The notes beneath the pieces are model-generated. The model was not told the DNA's origin, did no database searches, and saw only the letters and a list, made by a program, of their open reading frames with translations. The position numbers and the translations under genes were made by a program. This document shows positions 47,756-59,700 of a DNA stretch of 64,000 bases, piece by piece. Each line of letters opens with the position of its first letter. Within the stretch, counting starts at the first letter, position 1. The stretch is from Drosophila persimilis. Taxonomy: Eukaryota; Arthropoda; Insecta; Diptera; Drosophilidae. The stretch lies in contig NW_020825294.1 in assembly GCF_003286085.1 (NCBI RefSeq), positions 7,750,001 through 7,814,000 of the forward strand. Direction: 5' to 3'.

Positions 47756-48040
47756 CTATACAGTATCTTCATCTGTAAGAACCGATGTCCCGTGAATCGT
47801 ATTGGCTATACAGTATGAATCAGCTATGTATGAATTAGTCTCAGTAAACTTCATGTAGTCCTCACATTCTTTCAGATGCTCTTCCATGTCGAGCACGCGG
47901 TGTGTGGCATTGTATTTGCATGTGTGCAATGGCGGACCGCGGTAATTTTGCATACATTTTACAATGTGTCCTGGCATGCGGAAGAGCATAATGCGATGGT
48001 TTTTATTATACGGGCAAGTGCCGAATAAATAGTTAGACAT
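47756..48040 (-). CDS. GTSF1-like CHHC zinc-finger protein
   Basis: An ORF of 94 aa with two CHHC zinc fingers in tandem. The first uses C9, H15, H25, C29 (CPYNKNHRI ... GHIVKC). The second uses C41, H47, H55, C59 (CKYNATHRV ... EHLKEC). This paired U11-48K/GTSF1 arrangement defines gametocyte-specific factors; the Drosophila relatives include Asterix, a cofactor of Piwi nuclear silencing. A C-terminal tail of 35 residues follows. D. melanogaster has several small paralogs, and this one is probably CG14036 (from memory). A CTTTCAG acceptor 8 bases before the ATG suggests a 5' UTR intron. It is divergent from His3.3A, with under 500 bp between start codons. A role in piRNA silencing is possible but not shown. 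Confidence 0.85.
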   Translation of the reverse strand: MSNYLFGTCPYNKNHRIMLFRMPGHIVKCMQNYRGPPLHTCKYNATHRVLDMEEHLKECEDYMKFTETNSYIADSYCIANTIHGTSVLTDEDTV

Positions 48041-48241
48041 TTTGAACTCTGAAAGTTACAAAAATAAGAGGTATTTGACGTAATTATAGATAAACTAATC
48101 TCTGTCTACCAAAAGTTTAAAGTTCCGCTATACTTGTGGTAGAGATGACAAAGCTAAACTGAGTATTATGTTATCGCTACTACTGGATGCTTGTGCCGTT
48201 ACTTGCTGAAATATCAATGGTATTCTTCCACTGAATATAAT

Positions 48242-48292
<51 letters not shown>

Positions 48293-48327
48293 TATGATGG
48301 AATAAGATGGAACTTGAATACAAATAA
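48041..48327. other. spacer between GTSF1-like and H3.3 with long AT repeat
   Basis: Contains the leader of the minus-strand gene and an (AT)n tract at 48239-48290 with a few AA interruptions. No ORF. Confidence 0.7.
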
Positions 48328-48403
48328 GTCGTCAGTATTTTAACGGTATATTTGGCAATTCGTGATATATGGTATATTTTACCAATGGGTCCGCGGTCAC
48401 ACT
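48328..48403 (+). promoter_or_regulatory. Motif 6 + Motif 1 promoter module of His3.3A
   Basis: GTCGTCAGTATTTT, AACGGTATATTTGG, ATATGGTATATTTTACC and CCGCGGTCACACT run in that order toward the gene, ending ~107 bp before the H3.3 ATG. This is the same module as at 63376 (same strand) and at 50470 and 36124 (opposite strand). Confidence 0.8.
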
Positions 48404-48503
48404 CTTTGTATCATTCATCCACAATTTTCGTACAGTTGTTTTTTTCGATCAGGAAAGAAAAGTCTTTTGAATTATAAAAATAATTCCACTTTCGATACTT
48501 TAA

Positions 48504-48992
<489 letters not shown>

Positions 48993-49268
48993 ATGCGTCA
49001 TCCGCCATTTTTGATTATAAAAGCGGTGACGGCGGCGACGAAGGTAAAAGAATCAGTCCTGGAGCCGACAGCCGCCGATGCCGCATAGTTTGTCTAAGAT
49101 ATGTCAATACTTATCTATAAGTAAAGATCGGAAGGAGAAATAATAAGAAATGTACTTCTTTTTTTTTTTGAAAAACTGCTCCACTTTTAAATCAGTTTAT
49201 TTCTTTGTTATTACGATAGCTTAGTTGGTTGGGGTGGGGGAGAAGATAAGAAGAGACAAATGGAACAT

Positions 49269-50265
49269 TTATTTAAAGACTATGGTATCCAGCATGGCTC
49301 CTAGGCACTGCACAATATTGTTCTGCATGACCTTGTCCACCTTCTCCTCCAAATGCCGTTTGGGATCCTGTTTGCCAACGTTTTTGATTGCCAGCTGTTC
49401 CGGAGTCATTTTCTCCTCGTCTTCAAGGGACTGAAAGCGATAGAAAGACAATTGATACAATACAAACGGAATGATACATTGGTCTCAAAATAAAAGCAAC
49501 CTTGTTGTAGTTCTTGGCCAGATCGAGCATCTCTGCGACAGTATCCTCGTTTATGGAGCAATGATCGTTGTAGTCTGAAAGTGTCAGACCATCCTTCCAC
49601 GACTTTTTATGCAAGTTTAAGAGCATCTTCTGCTCCAGCTCGTTCTTGCGATAGTTGATGCTAATTGAGTAGTAGTGACGGTTGAGTCCGTGTATCAGTG
49701 CCTGCACGGAAGGCTTCTGCAAATGTCCAAGGTTGGAGGTAGTCTGGCGCGGCTCCTGGCCCAGCACCAGCATATTCGGGTTTATTAGGCGGAATGCATC
49801 AATGACCACTTTGCCCTTAACGGACTGTATGGGATCGACGACAACGGCCACGGCGCGCTCGGAGAGCGCCTCGAAGGACTGCTGGGTATTTATGTCCACG
49901 CCGGACAACCAGCAGCCGAAGCCAGGATGCGAGTGATACCAGCCCACAACCATCTCCGGGCGACCTGTCTGTTTCAGCATGTCCAGCATCTTGGCCTGGA
50001 AAACGGGATCCACAGCCTCCACGGACACTCCGGTGCCAGTCTGGGGCATGGCAAACACATCAATGACCTGCACAGTGTAGTCATCCACGAACTCGCCCAG
50101 CATCAGACCCATCACTTCCATGGGGACACCGGCACGCCCGTGCTTCAGCATTTTCAACAGCGCCAGCGAAGAGATGTAGACCTGTTCGGCGGTGTCCACC
50201 ACGGGAGCATCTGTTGGTGGGGCGGCTTGTGGCATAGCGCCACCGAGACGAAGCAAACGGTCCAT
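49269..50265 (-). CDS. Rpn11: 26S proteasome lid deubiquitinase Rpn11 (PSMD14)
   Basis: Two exons, 49501-50265 and 49269-49430 (927 nt, 308 aa, the family length). The MPN+ domain has the full JAMM zinc-protease site: Glu50 in [10 protein letters not shown] and [14 protein letters not shown] (His111, His113, Ser121, Asp124). The C-terminal part ([21 protein letters not shown]) forms the helices that pair with Rpn8. Rpn11 removes ubiquitin chains from substrates committed to degradation. The intron at 49431-49500 uses a weak donor (GTTGCT) but joins in phase exactly as in the family. It converges on His3.3A with about 280 bp between stop codons. A minus-strand AATAAA lies at 49196-49201. Confidence 0.97.
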
Positions 50266-50469
50266 AATACGGCTGTCGATTCGACAAAAAGTGAGTGTAA
50301 TAACAGCACATTTATGATGATTCACGTCGCTTACCTTTGAGGTTTGAGGATAGCGTATACTTTAAGGGTTACTTTAAGTTATTTGTTTTATTTCTACGTG
50401 AAATTTGCTTTCCCACAACAACAAAATTCAAAGCAACTCGTTCTGTAAAAATGCAAGTAATCTAGAGCT

Positions 50470-50554
50470 CAGTGTGACCGCGAATTTATCGTTAAAATAT
50501 ACCGTCCGACACTCAGAATATACCGTCTCATTTCAAAAATATACTGACGACTTC
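50470..50554 (-). promoter_or_regulatory. Motif 6 + Motif 1 promoter module of Rpn11
   Basis: Read on the minus strand: GTCGTCAGTATATTTTTG, AAATGAGACGGTATATTC, GGACGGTATATTTT, AACGATAAATTCGCGGTCACACTG-type end. It points toward Rpn11 about 205 bp upstream of its ATG. The spacers, not only the motif cores, match the copy at 63376. Confidence 0.8.
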
Positions 50555-53500
50555 AAAGGGGCTCACCCTGATTGGTATACCATCGAAGCTCCAATTTTGC
50601 CGAATAACATTCTGAATCTGCTCCATCTACTGAACATAACATCACGTACATTTCCCGTTGGCTCATATGTCGATCCAAGTACAGTAATTTAAGTACATGG
50701 AATGAAACTCGTTGTTGCCTACCGGTTCAAAGAGAGCCTTACCCGATTCAAGTTCGGTTATCGATACTATCGACTGGAAACGGGTGGTGCACGTCAAATA
50801 TAAATTTTTCAAAAGTGATTAGGTTTACACTAGAAGCATCTCATAGGATATTACTGACCTCTTCCATCGCCAGCCGGCCTCCACTGGTAGCTTACATTCT
50901 TGCCTTTCATACAAATTTTAGGTTTTTACTGACTTTATTTGTATATGAACACTAAACAGTGTACCCGTAGTGCATGTACATCTGGTCTTACTCTGCCGCT
51001 AGCAAATATGTGACATTTTAGACGGTGCAAAATTTATTTTTTCTAAGTACTAGGCTGTTATTAAAAAGAATAACGTTAAATAATTGCAATACGACCGTTG
51101 AGTGCATGCAGGCGTTGCCACTTGAGTGATTCGTTGCGAGCAAACTTTCCGCAACGCAAGACCAAACACATCAAAATTTATGCACCATCGTGGCTGCCCG
51201 TCAAATGCCATGAGAAATACCCGGGTAATGAGGTCGCCGGCAAGACAACGATTTAAAGTTAGTACAATGCATTTTGCCGTCTTTATTGTGCCAATTAATT
51301 GCACAAAACATTTTGATTTTCCGTTGCCTTTCACCCAGGGCCGAGCCCCATTCATAGAGCTCGACTGGAGATTCCCAGACGCCCGAAAAATCATTTAAAA
51401 TGCCATCACCGGGCGGCAAAGTCAAAGGTGGCCGCAGATCAGGCACTGGCCCAGGCACAGCCTCATCCCGCTCTAGGTTTGCTTTATAATTGCAACATTT
51501 GCTACTCCATTTTCCGTCTCGCTTTGGTAACAATAGCTTTTCCATCTGCCGACAACATTTTCCATTTGCCTCTGAGCTGATCTGCTCCGTGGCGGCTTTT
51601 CAGTTGCATTTTGTCGCTCAGCGTCAGCACGCGGATGGCTTTACATTTAACTATTTCGATTTGGGTTTACTTAGCCAACAGTTCTGTGTTGTATTTGAAA
51701 AGTTGTTAAGAGTTTATGTAACTATTTGTATGTAAATTGCGTGTAAATATTTAAGTTTCAAGCGAATCGAAATAAGGTATATTAACGTACAAGTTCTGCC
51801 CTCTGAAAGGTGGCAAATTTCAGCTGGGTTGTTATTTCGTATTCGTGTTGATTTCGTTGGTGGTTCCTTATCAGAATAGAAACACGGCCGCAAATTGTTT
51901 TTGTTGATAAGTGAACGGCAGAAAACTACGGGTAGTCGGGAGCTTTTTAGGGGGAATATTTCGGGTGTGAAACGTGACATATGATTACAGTCGAGCTTCC
52001 CTAGAACAAACTGTGTATCTATGTATATGCTCGGGACAATACATGAACAATGCAAAGCTACTCAGAAAATACTAGCTTTAAATATTAAGTTTTACGTTTA
52101 AGATCAGATGCAGATCAGGTACAGATATACATATTAATCAGTTCAGGTTAACTTGAGCTATATAGATTTGATTTGGAATGTAGAGTTAACGAATTTCGAC
52201 AGTTTTTCGAGTGGAAACGTGACATTTGCTGACTTGGCGCTGACTTGAGGGTATTGCCATTCACAGTGATCAAAAGAAATAAACTCGCACCGTTTATCAT
52301 TCAATAAATAAGTTCATATCTCACAACTGAAACGCTATCATTGACCTTGTCATCATAAAAATTAATCCAGTTGAAAGAAATGCTGTTAAATGCATTCAAT
52401 CTCATTAATGGCATGCCACTACAAAAAACTAAAAACAAATTGAAGCTGAAAAAGAGAAAAAAACACGTTTGTTCAGCTGTGAAATTGACCTTTTATGGCC
52501 CCAGACTACCAAAGCCTCCAAAACAGAAAAGTTTGCTTTGGGCTGCCTCCACACTTGTCTTGTTGCCGCTGAAGCTATTTTTAAAAGCAATGAGCGGAAA
52601 TACTTTACAATGATAGTGGCTCTAATTGCCAGAGAAAGACAAAGACCGGGACAGAGAAGAGGCAATAATAAGGGTCAACTGGGTAAAACATTTGTTTGGT
52701 GTTTTTGGTGGTTTTGTGGAACACTTTAATGTAACTTACATCTTTGATCTTTTGGGATCATTGTAAAGACCTCAATTTAAAGGTGGGAATAAGGGACATA
52801 AATTAAATTTATTTTTATTTTTTATTGTCGAACTGGAAAAAGCTTGAAGTATTCTCAGATTGCCTACCGGTCCGGCAAGGCGTTTTATAGTCCTAAAATT
52901 ACTATATTTAAGGATGACCTGGCGGTCCTATAGTTAGATCATCATCGGGACCTATAAGTTTTACGAGCAGTAAATATGTGGTCGCTCTGTTTCAGTTTTC
53001 GGCTAACTCGAAAGCTCTGGTTGCATGGTGTAACTAGAACGGGGCAAGTCAGACCCAGCCAGGTGCACAACCACAACCACAACCAAAGATCTTCAAAACG
53101 AATTTCGTAATTATTTCCAGAAAAATAATGCATTATTGCTTAGATGGGAACGCCGAACTTCATATACCTTTAAATAAAAGCCGATTTAGCTATTTTATAA
53201 AGACATCGGTTCAAAGTATCAAACATGACATAATTATTGAAATTTCTAAATTGGGTTTTTTAATGTCCCCGTTTGGGGGTGCCTGTTGATAAAGGAACAT
53301 GGATGATATGGTGGATCAAATGCAACAGAAGTGTTTGGTAGGTTTGAGTGCATTACAAACATCAAAGCTAAACTTGAATACCCTCTGGAAGGGAACAGAA
53401 ACCGAAACAAAAACTGAGAGTTGCATGTCTGGGAAACTGCTTTAATTTCACTTTTCATTTTAGATCTGCCCAGCAAATCAGTGCAATTGCTGGATGGATA

Positions 53501-53706
53501 GGTACGAAAGGTGCACAGAAAGAGCAAATAATAATTATTTGTTGGCTAAAGAAAGTTTTAATTAGCGGACGAGCATTTAACATAATGAAGTCGTTTATGT
53601 GAAGCATTCAATTATAAAATTGCTCAATTTTCGAAAGTGCAACAAATCAGGGGGAATTAACTCAAGCTCGATTTGCATTCGGTTAATTTTTGCATTTCAC
53701 TTTCAG
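50555..53706. other. intergenic region upstream of qtc
   Basis: About 3.1 kb with no coding gene I can support. A short open frame runs from the promoter module to 50692 (HPDWYTIEAPILPNN... in its second half) but has no recognised family. The region ends in a CACTTTCAG acceptor at 53699-53706, so it probably contains a 5' UTR exon and intron of qtc. Confidence 0.5.
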
Positions 53707-53709
53707 ATT

Positions 53710-56700
53710 ATGACGTCACTACTGTCCATGGAGACGTCATCGCCAGCATCCGAGCAGCGGGAGCCAGAGGAGGAAGACTCCCACTCGACATCTACAACCC
53801 CCACACGAATCCCCCATCCTGCGGTTTCATTCCATCGTTCCGCCTCACTGCGCCTGCGCGGAACCAAAGAGCAGCTTGGCGTGGATGCCATGCGGCCTGC
53901 CGGCGGAGGTGGATTCAGTACGCGCGCCAAGCTCGGAGCCAGTCCATCAACCACGTTCGGCTCGCGCTCCGGTCCTATCCACTTGAGGCGTAATCGCAGC
54001 TGGAGCAATTTAGGCCACAAAACGTCGTCCAAGCAGGAAGCGGATGCAGTCCATGCATTATGCAGCGCAACCCAGAGTATGTCCCTAGCCCAGGAGGCGT
54101 CCACTGACGTCCCGGACGGCTTGGAAATGGCCAACAACATGACCAGCAGCAGCAGGTCGCGTAATATGGTAAGTTGTGGGTGGTTCGGTTTTATATTGAT
54201 TTTCGCTTTCCGCTGCTGACCTATGTACCGCACTGAGAACCTCCCGGTGAGGACGGTGTATCACGCACTCGTAGTTGAAAGTAAAATAGATATTGCGAAG
54301 CTACTTTGGGGAAGAGCCTTTGTGGTAATTGAAGTAAGACGCAATAGGCTTACGTATGCATTCAACCGTTTTACAATTTTATGATTAGTTTACCTGTCGA
54401 CTGAGGGATCGTCCTGTGCTCCGAGCACTTCTGGGTTTGACTTACAGTTGTATGAGTACTGCATGAAGTCTATTGAGCAATGCGGGCTGAGCATTTACAC
54501 AGAGCGATAGAAAGGTCATTCGCATAGATGTCAAAGAAGAAGGTAGCAAGGTAGCTGTTCTGACAGTTTTATTATACATAGTCCTATTATTCAAGGATGT
54601 TTGACTTCTACTACTCCTACTATTCAAGGATGTTGGACTTCTAGTGGTCAAAGTACCGCTCACAGTTATTAATAGCTTTCAGTTTATTATTTTCCAAGTG
54701 TAATAAGAATTGATTTCCGAGTAAGACTTTGCTTAGACTTTCGAGGGCCATTGAAGTGGACTGTCTCCCTTTGTATGCCAATTCAAGTTTTAGATAACTA
54801 TCTACTTTCTTAACATGATTCCTTGATCTCAGTTGTACAGAAGCGCCCTTGAGATAATAAACAATGGTTAACTTTCAGTTCTAATGGTTCTTCTAAAATT
54901 GTATATTATTTTGTTGAATTTTCAAACTCTTGAATCTTCAGAGATTAAAGGAGCGACCAATGGCATTACGGTGACAAGCTGGACTTTGGCAATGACGTGC
55001 AGCTTACAGTTGGCGAACCAGTGCTTGGCCAACACTTCCTCCCTCCTTCCTTCTCCTGTAATCCGTAGCGCAAGCGAACGAACGAACCAAACGCAAACCC
55101 CCCTCAAGCTGGCTTTGCATAATGCTTGGGGGAGAACAAAAAAGCAAACAAACAGTGGACTCATCTCACCACACCACCACTCACCTATTGGGTGGAGGCG
55201 GGCATATGTTTCGTTTCCACTTCCGCCTGTTCCGTTGCCAAAGTGTACCGAGGAAACAGCTGATACTCTGGGGTTTGTTTGTGCTTGTGCTGCTTATGCG
55301 GCGGGGGTTGAGAAAGGGAAATGCAAGTGCGCAGCCCCACTCTCTCTCTCCCTCTTGCACTCTTAAGCGGCTGGTACTGCTGCTCCCAGGGTTGTTGTTG
55401 CTGCTGTTTGCTTTTCTGCCTCTTTTTGGTGTCTTCTTCGTCTGCGTTTTTTGTTGCTTTTCGTGTTTCGTTCCCCTTTTGCCATGTGCCCAAGTGATTT
55501 GCGTTTCAGTTGAATTTTTCGACCGGACGCGTGCACAAGATTCGCGGTTGGCAGAGCTCTTTCTCTCTCCCCCTCTGCCCCTCGGCCCCTCAGCCCTGTT
55601 ACTGTATAAAGTTTAAACATTTACAACGCGTGCAAGTGAGGCCTTCAGGTTATTGCTTCTCTGCTCAAAATCGAAGAACCCCAAAGTACAGTGGAAACCC
55701 CTTTAATTGAAGACAACACCAATAATTAAGCGTCGCGGCCATGGCTTATAAATGGTAATTACCTGCATGAAGGCTCTCTGTGTGGTTTTAGCCACAATTA
55801 GAGTGGCAGTTCGTTGGCCCTTTGGCGTTTTGCATTAATAATTTCTATTGATTTGACCTCTAATTATGTGTGTGCACCAGAACTGTTCTGGTGTAATATG
55901 TGTTATTAAAGGAAAGGACGGAAATATGGGAAAACGGGTGGAAAACCAGTTACCTATCCATAGAGATAGAATGGTACAATGTGGACAATTAATTTAAATA
56001 TCTACCTGAAGAGAATACTGGTGCTGTTCTCAAAATACACAACTTCAACACGTCATGTACATATTTGTATAGTGAAACTTCCGCCACAGCATTCAGGGAC
56101 GATTTTCGGGGAAGGTATGTGTGGGAGGTATACATTTTTCAGAACGGAGCGCAAAAGAAAATAGAACACTTCATAACGTTCCTCCCTCCTTGCTGACCCT
56201 GAAAAGTATGCCAAACTTTTGGATCCTTTTGTATTGCACCGAAAACATTGCCAAAAAAGTGTCAGATTCTTGTATACACTTTTGAGGCACAGAAAAGAAT
56301 TTATTTAAAAGTTGAAACAAAAATTTAAAAAATGAACTTTTTACAATACTGATCTGAACAGCGATCGAATCGAAGCGGGTTGTAGAGGACTCTAGTTCCC
56401 AAACAATCTATAAAAACTGGGTGGTTGGTTTAGTTTTTTTCTCTCAGTGTAACCGAAAAGTGATTGTCAGCACGTGACCAGTACAAACCGACTTGGCTGA
56501 CAGCCAAGTGGGCTAGAATGGCCATTACATGGCACAGGCCTGGCACTCACCTGCATTTTCAAATCTCTCCATTCCCATCACCCTCTTAGTTTCAATCAAA
56601 GTCATTGATTTTTCATAGTCAGCAGCTTAATTGATGGCACCTGTGTACCATATAAGCCTAGATAGATGCTTGGACGTGACTGTGGAAGATTCTTAAATTT

Positions 56701-59700
56701 ATATTAGGTAGAAAGACGTCCAGAGCCGGCTCGAGTGCGTAATGTAACCGCTTCTGGCTGGAGGCTTGTTATGACATGGCCACAAACAACACCCGTTTGT
56801 TAGCCCATTGCACAGACAGCCCTCTCTTTCTTTCCCTTTTAGTCTTTCTTAAACTATTGTGTAGCCGTGCGTAAAAAGTTTCTTTGCTTAAAGTTTCAGA
56901 AATCTTTCCCAGAACTAGAGCCACTAAATGGAGCAAAAAACTCATTAATGGTTAGGTAATATATGCTGTACGAGCATTGTATATATGTACCTAAGTATGC
57001 TTATATGTTTAGCCCCCCCTCCAATCTGCAACTAGAAACAGAGGAGGAAAGTTAAACTGATTTGTCAGATTCTTTTCCCCATTTCGTTTTGCATTCAAAA
57101 TCGCTGTCACCGGCTCGATTTCAGTCAACCAATTGATGAGTTGGTTTGGCCATTGCAAATGGGTCAGTGGTTCTTGAATCACTTTACATCGGGGACAACC
57201 AAAGAAACATTGCAGTGAAGGGTCAATGAACTGCAGGCTCTAATCGCAGGTAGATTGAAGTTGGTTTAAACTGTTTAGTTACACATACATATATAAAATG
57301 TCCACACGTCGAGTCTTCACACAAATGTTCAACTATATTGTAATTTTAATTATTGTTGGTATTCGTACAAAGATACAAAGATTATAAGAGGATACCTTGA
57401 TCAAACTAATCACAAACTTAAAAAACGCAGACTTTCTTTCTTCTTAAATTACGATCTTTTTTAACCAACAAAAGTCATTTAGATATACATATCTTTGAAG
57501 ATAGTCTTTCTTTACTCTCTTTTTGCCAAAGTGTTTAGAATTTAACGAGCTCAGGAAAGCCAGAGAAATGTATGCATTTTTGCATAATTTGTCAGACCTA
57601 GTGGGTTACTCGGGCAACCGCGACTGAAGTTAGCATGGTAGTCAGACTAGGGCCCAGGGGCCAACTAGCTAAATCCAAACGCTAAATACCCCCTTGGAGC
57701 CGGACTAATGAGCGGTTAATTGACCACAAAAATGCCGCTGACCAAATGGAGAACTTGAGAGGGAGCTGAAAATCAGAGCTCCGCAATGAAAGTAAGCAAA
57801 GCGAATACGAGCAGAAAATGTTTTGTTAAATGTCTGGCAACAAATTGGTTTTAGAGGCGTTAAAAATTCGAATTGGTTTCCATGCTTTTCTGCGCTTTAT
57901 TGCAAAAATGTATGAAATCCATGCACGACTAAGCAGCAGCCGCGCAACATAAATAGAAAATACCTAAAGAAAAAATCTGAAGAAAAGGTGAAAGAAATAG
58001 TGTAAGAAAAAGATTAAGCGATTGAGAAGGCAGCCACCACAACGAGCAGTGCGAAGAGTAATCTGTGCGAAAGATCTCTGCCAATCTAGTCCAGATCGGT
58101 CTCTACATCTCAATCTAATCATCCATCTTGCAGTCTCTCAAGTTGAACGGCGGCAGTGACAGCAGCAGTAGGACCAACCCCAAGACGACGCCACTGAACA
58201 CACCATCACCAGCTGGAGCGGCGGCGGCACACAACTGCATTCGCCAGGGGAATTGCATCAAGGCAACGGGCGGCACTGGCACTGCACCTTCATCGAAGTT
58301 GTCCACGCTGCATGAGAGCAAGGTGTCCCCAAAGACGCCACCAGTGACACCGGACTCGCCAAGCACCTATCTGGATGATGATCTAGACTCGATGTACTCC
58401 TTTGCCACCACCACCTCGGGGCGTTCGACAATGTCCTGCGAACACCCCTATGTGGCCAGGTAGGTGTATTATCTTAATTATCGTAATGGGCGCCTAATCT
58501 CTCCGGCTCTTTTCAGGAATGGGACCACTTTTAGCGGTCGCAAGATGAAGTATGTGGTGCACTGCTCCAACTACGCGGGGCAGGTGGGTCCCGACTATCT
58601 GACGCCCACGCAGCGGGCGCAGCGGCAAGTACGTCGCCTCAAGGAGCTTCTGTGCATAGCGCGCCAGGATCTTGAACAGAAGGACACTGAGATCTTGCGT
58701 CTGACACGGGAAGTGGTCGAGCTGCGTCTGTTCAAGGCGTCTCTGAGTTCACCCGAAGAACGTTCCGCTTCTTCCGATGCGGTGACTGTGCGCGAAGCGG
58801 AGCTTAAGACCTCCCAGGACGTGTCGCCCATTGTGGATATGGTGGACGACGGCAACGACAAGCATCTGGTGCGCCAACAGCAGCAGCAACTCTCGGCTAT
58901 GCAGATGTCCGCTGAGATGCAAAGCTCGTACGCGGACTCGGGCCACTTCGAGGACCTCACCATGTCCTCAGTTCACTCCAAGGACTCGCAGACCCAGAGT
59001 GAGGTCTGTGGCACTGCCACGCCCGATGCGGAGCCGGAGGCAGCCTGTGGGGGCGAAGATGCGACCAGTAGTGTCGAGAACTACGAGATGCAGCGGCAAG
59101 AGTTGATTCGCATGTACGAGCACCGGATCGAGGAACTGATACGCAGCCAGGACGGAGCCACCAGCGACCTGAAGCGCAGCCACAACGACAAGGTGGAGGC
59201 ACTGCTACAGAAGCTGGCCGAATGCAACACACGATACTCGGATATGGTGCCCGACTACGAGCAGGCGAAACAGCGCATCCGGGAGCTCGAAAAGCAGCTA
59301 GAGGATCTGCAGCGGAAGCTGGTAGAGCACGAAGACAAGCAGAACAAGATGTACCTGCACATGTACCAGCAGGGACAGGAAGCAGAGCGCATATCTCGCG
59401 CCGATCAGGTACAGTTGTGCTTGTTAAATCTCCGTGAAATAGTGTCTCATTCCACCCGTTGCGTTTCAGGCACTCGAACTGGCCCAGAGGAAACCGGAGA
59501 GCAAGGTGTCGATCAACGAACTGCTGCACCAGCTCCAGAGCACCCAGGACGAATTGGAGAACATACGCGTAAGATTCTTCAATATTTTCCTCATCCTATT
59601 TTCGGTTTTGTTTTGTGTGTTGCATTTTGTTGCATCGTGAGCCGCCACAACACCACAACACATCAAAACAGCATTCGCTTCACTTCTCCACATCTGTATG

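Noticed and set aside
54884-55616. Overlapping 160- and 164-aa ORFs in the qtc intron
   Set aside because: Pyrimidine-rich low complexity, two frames equally open, no recognisable protein or splice links.
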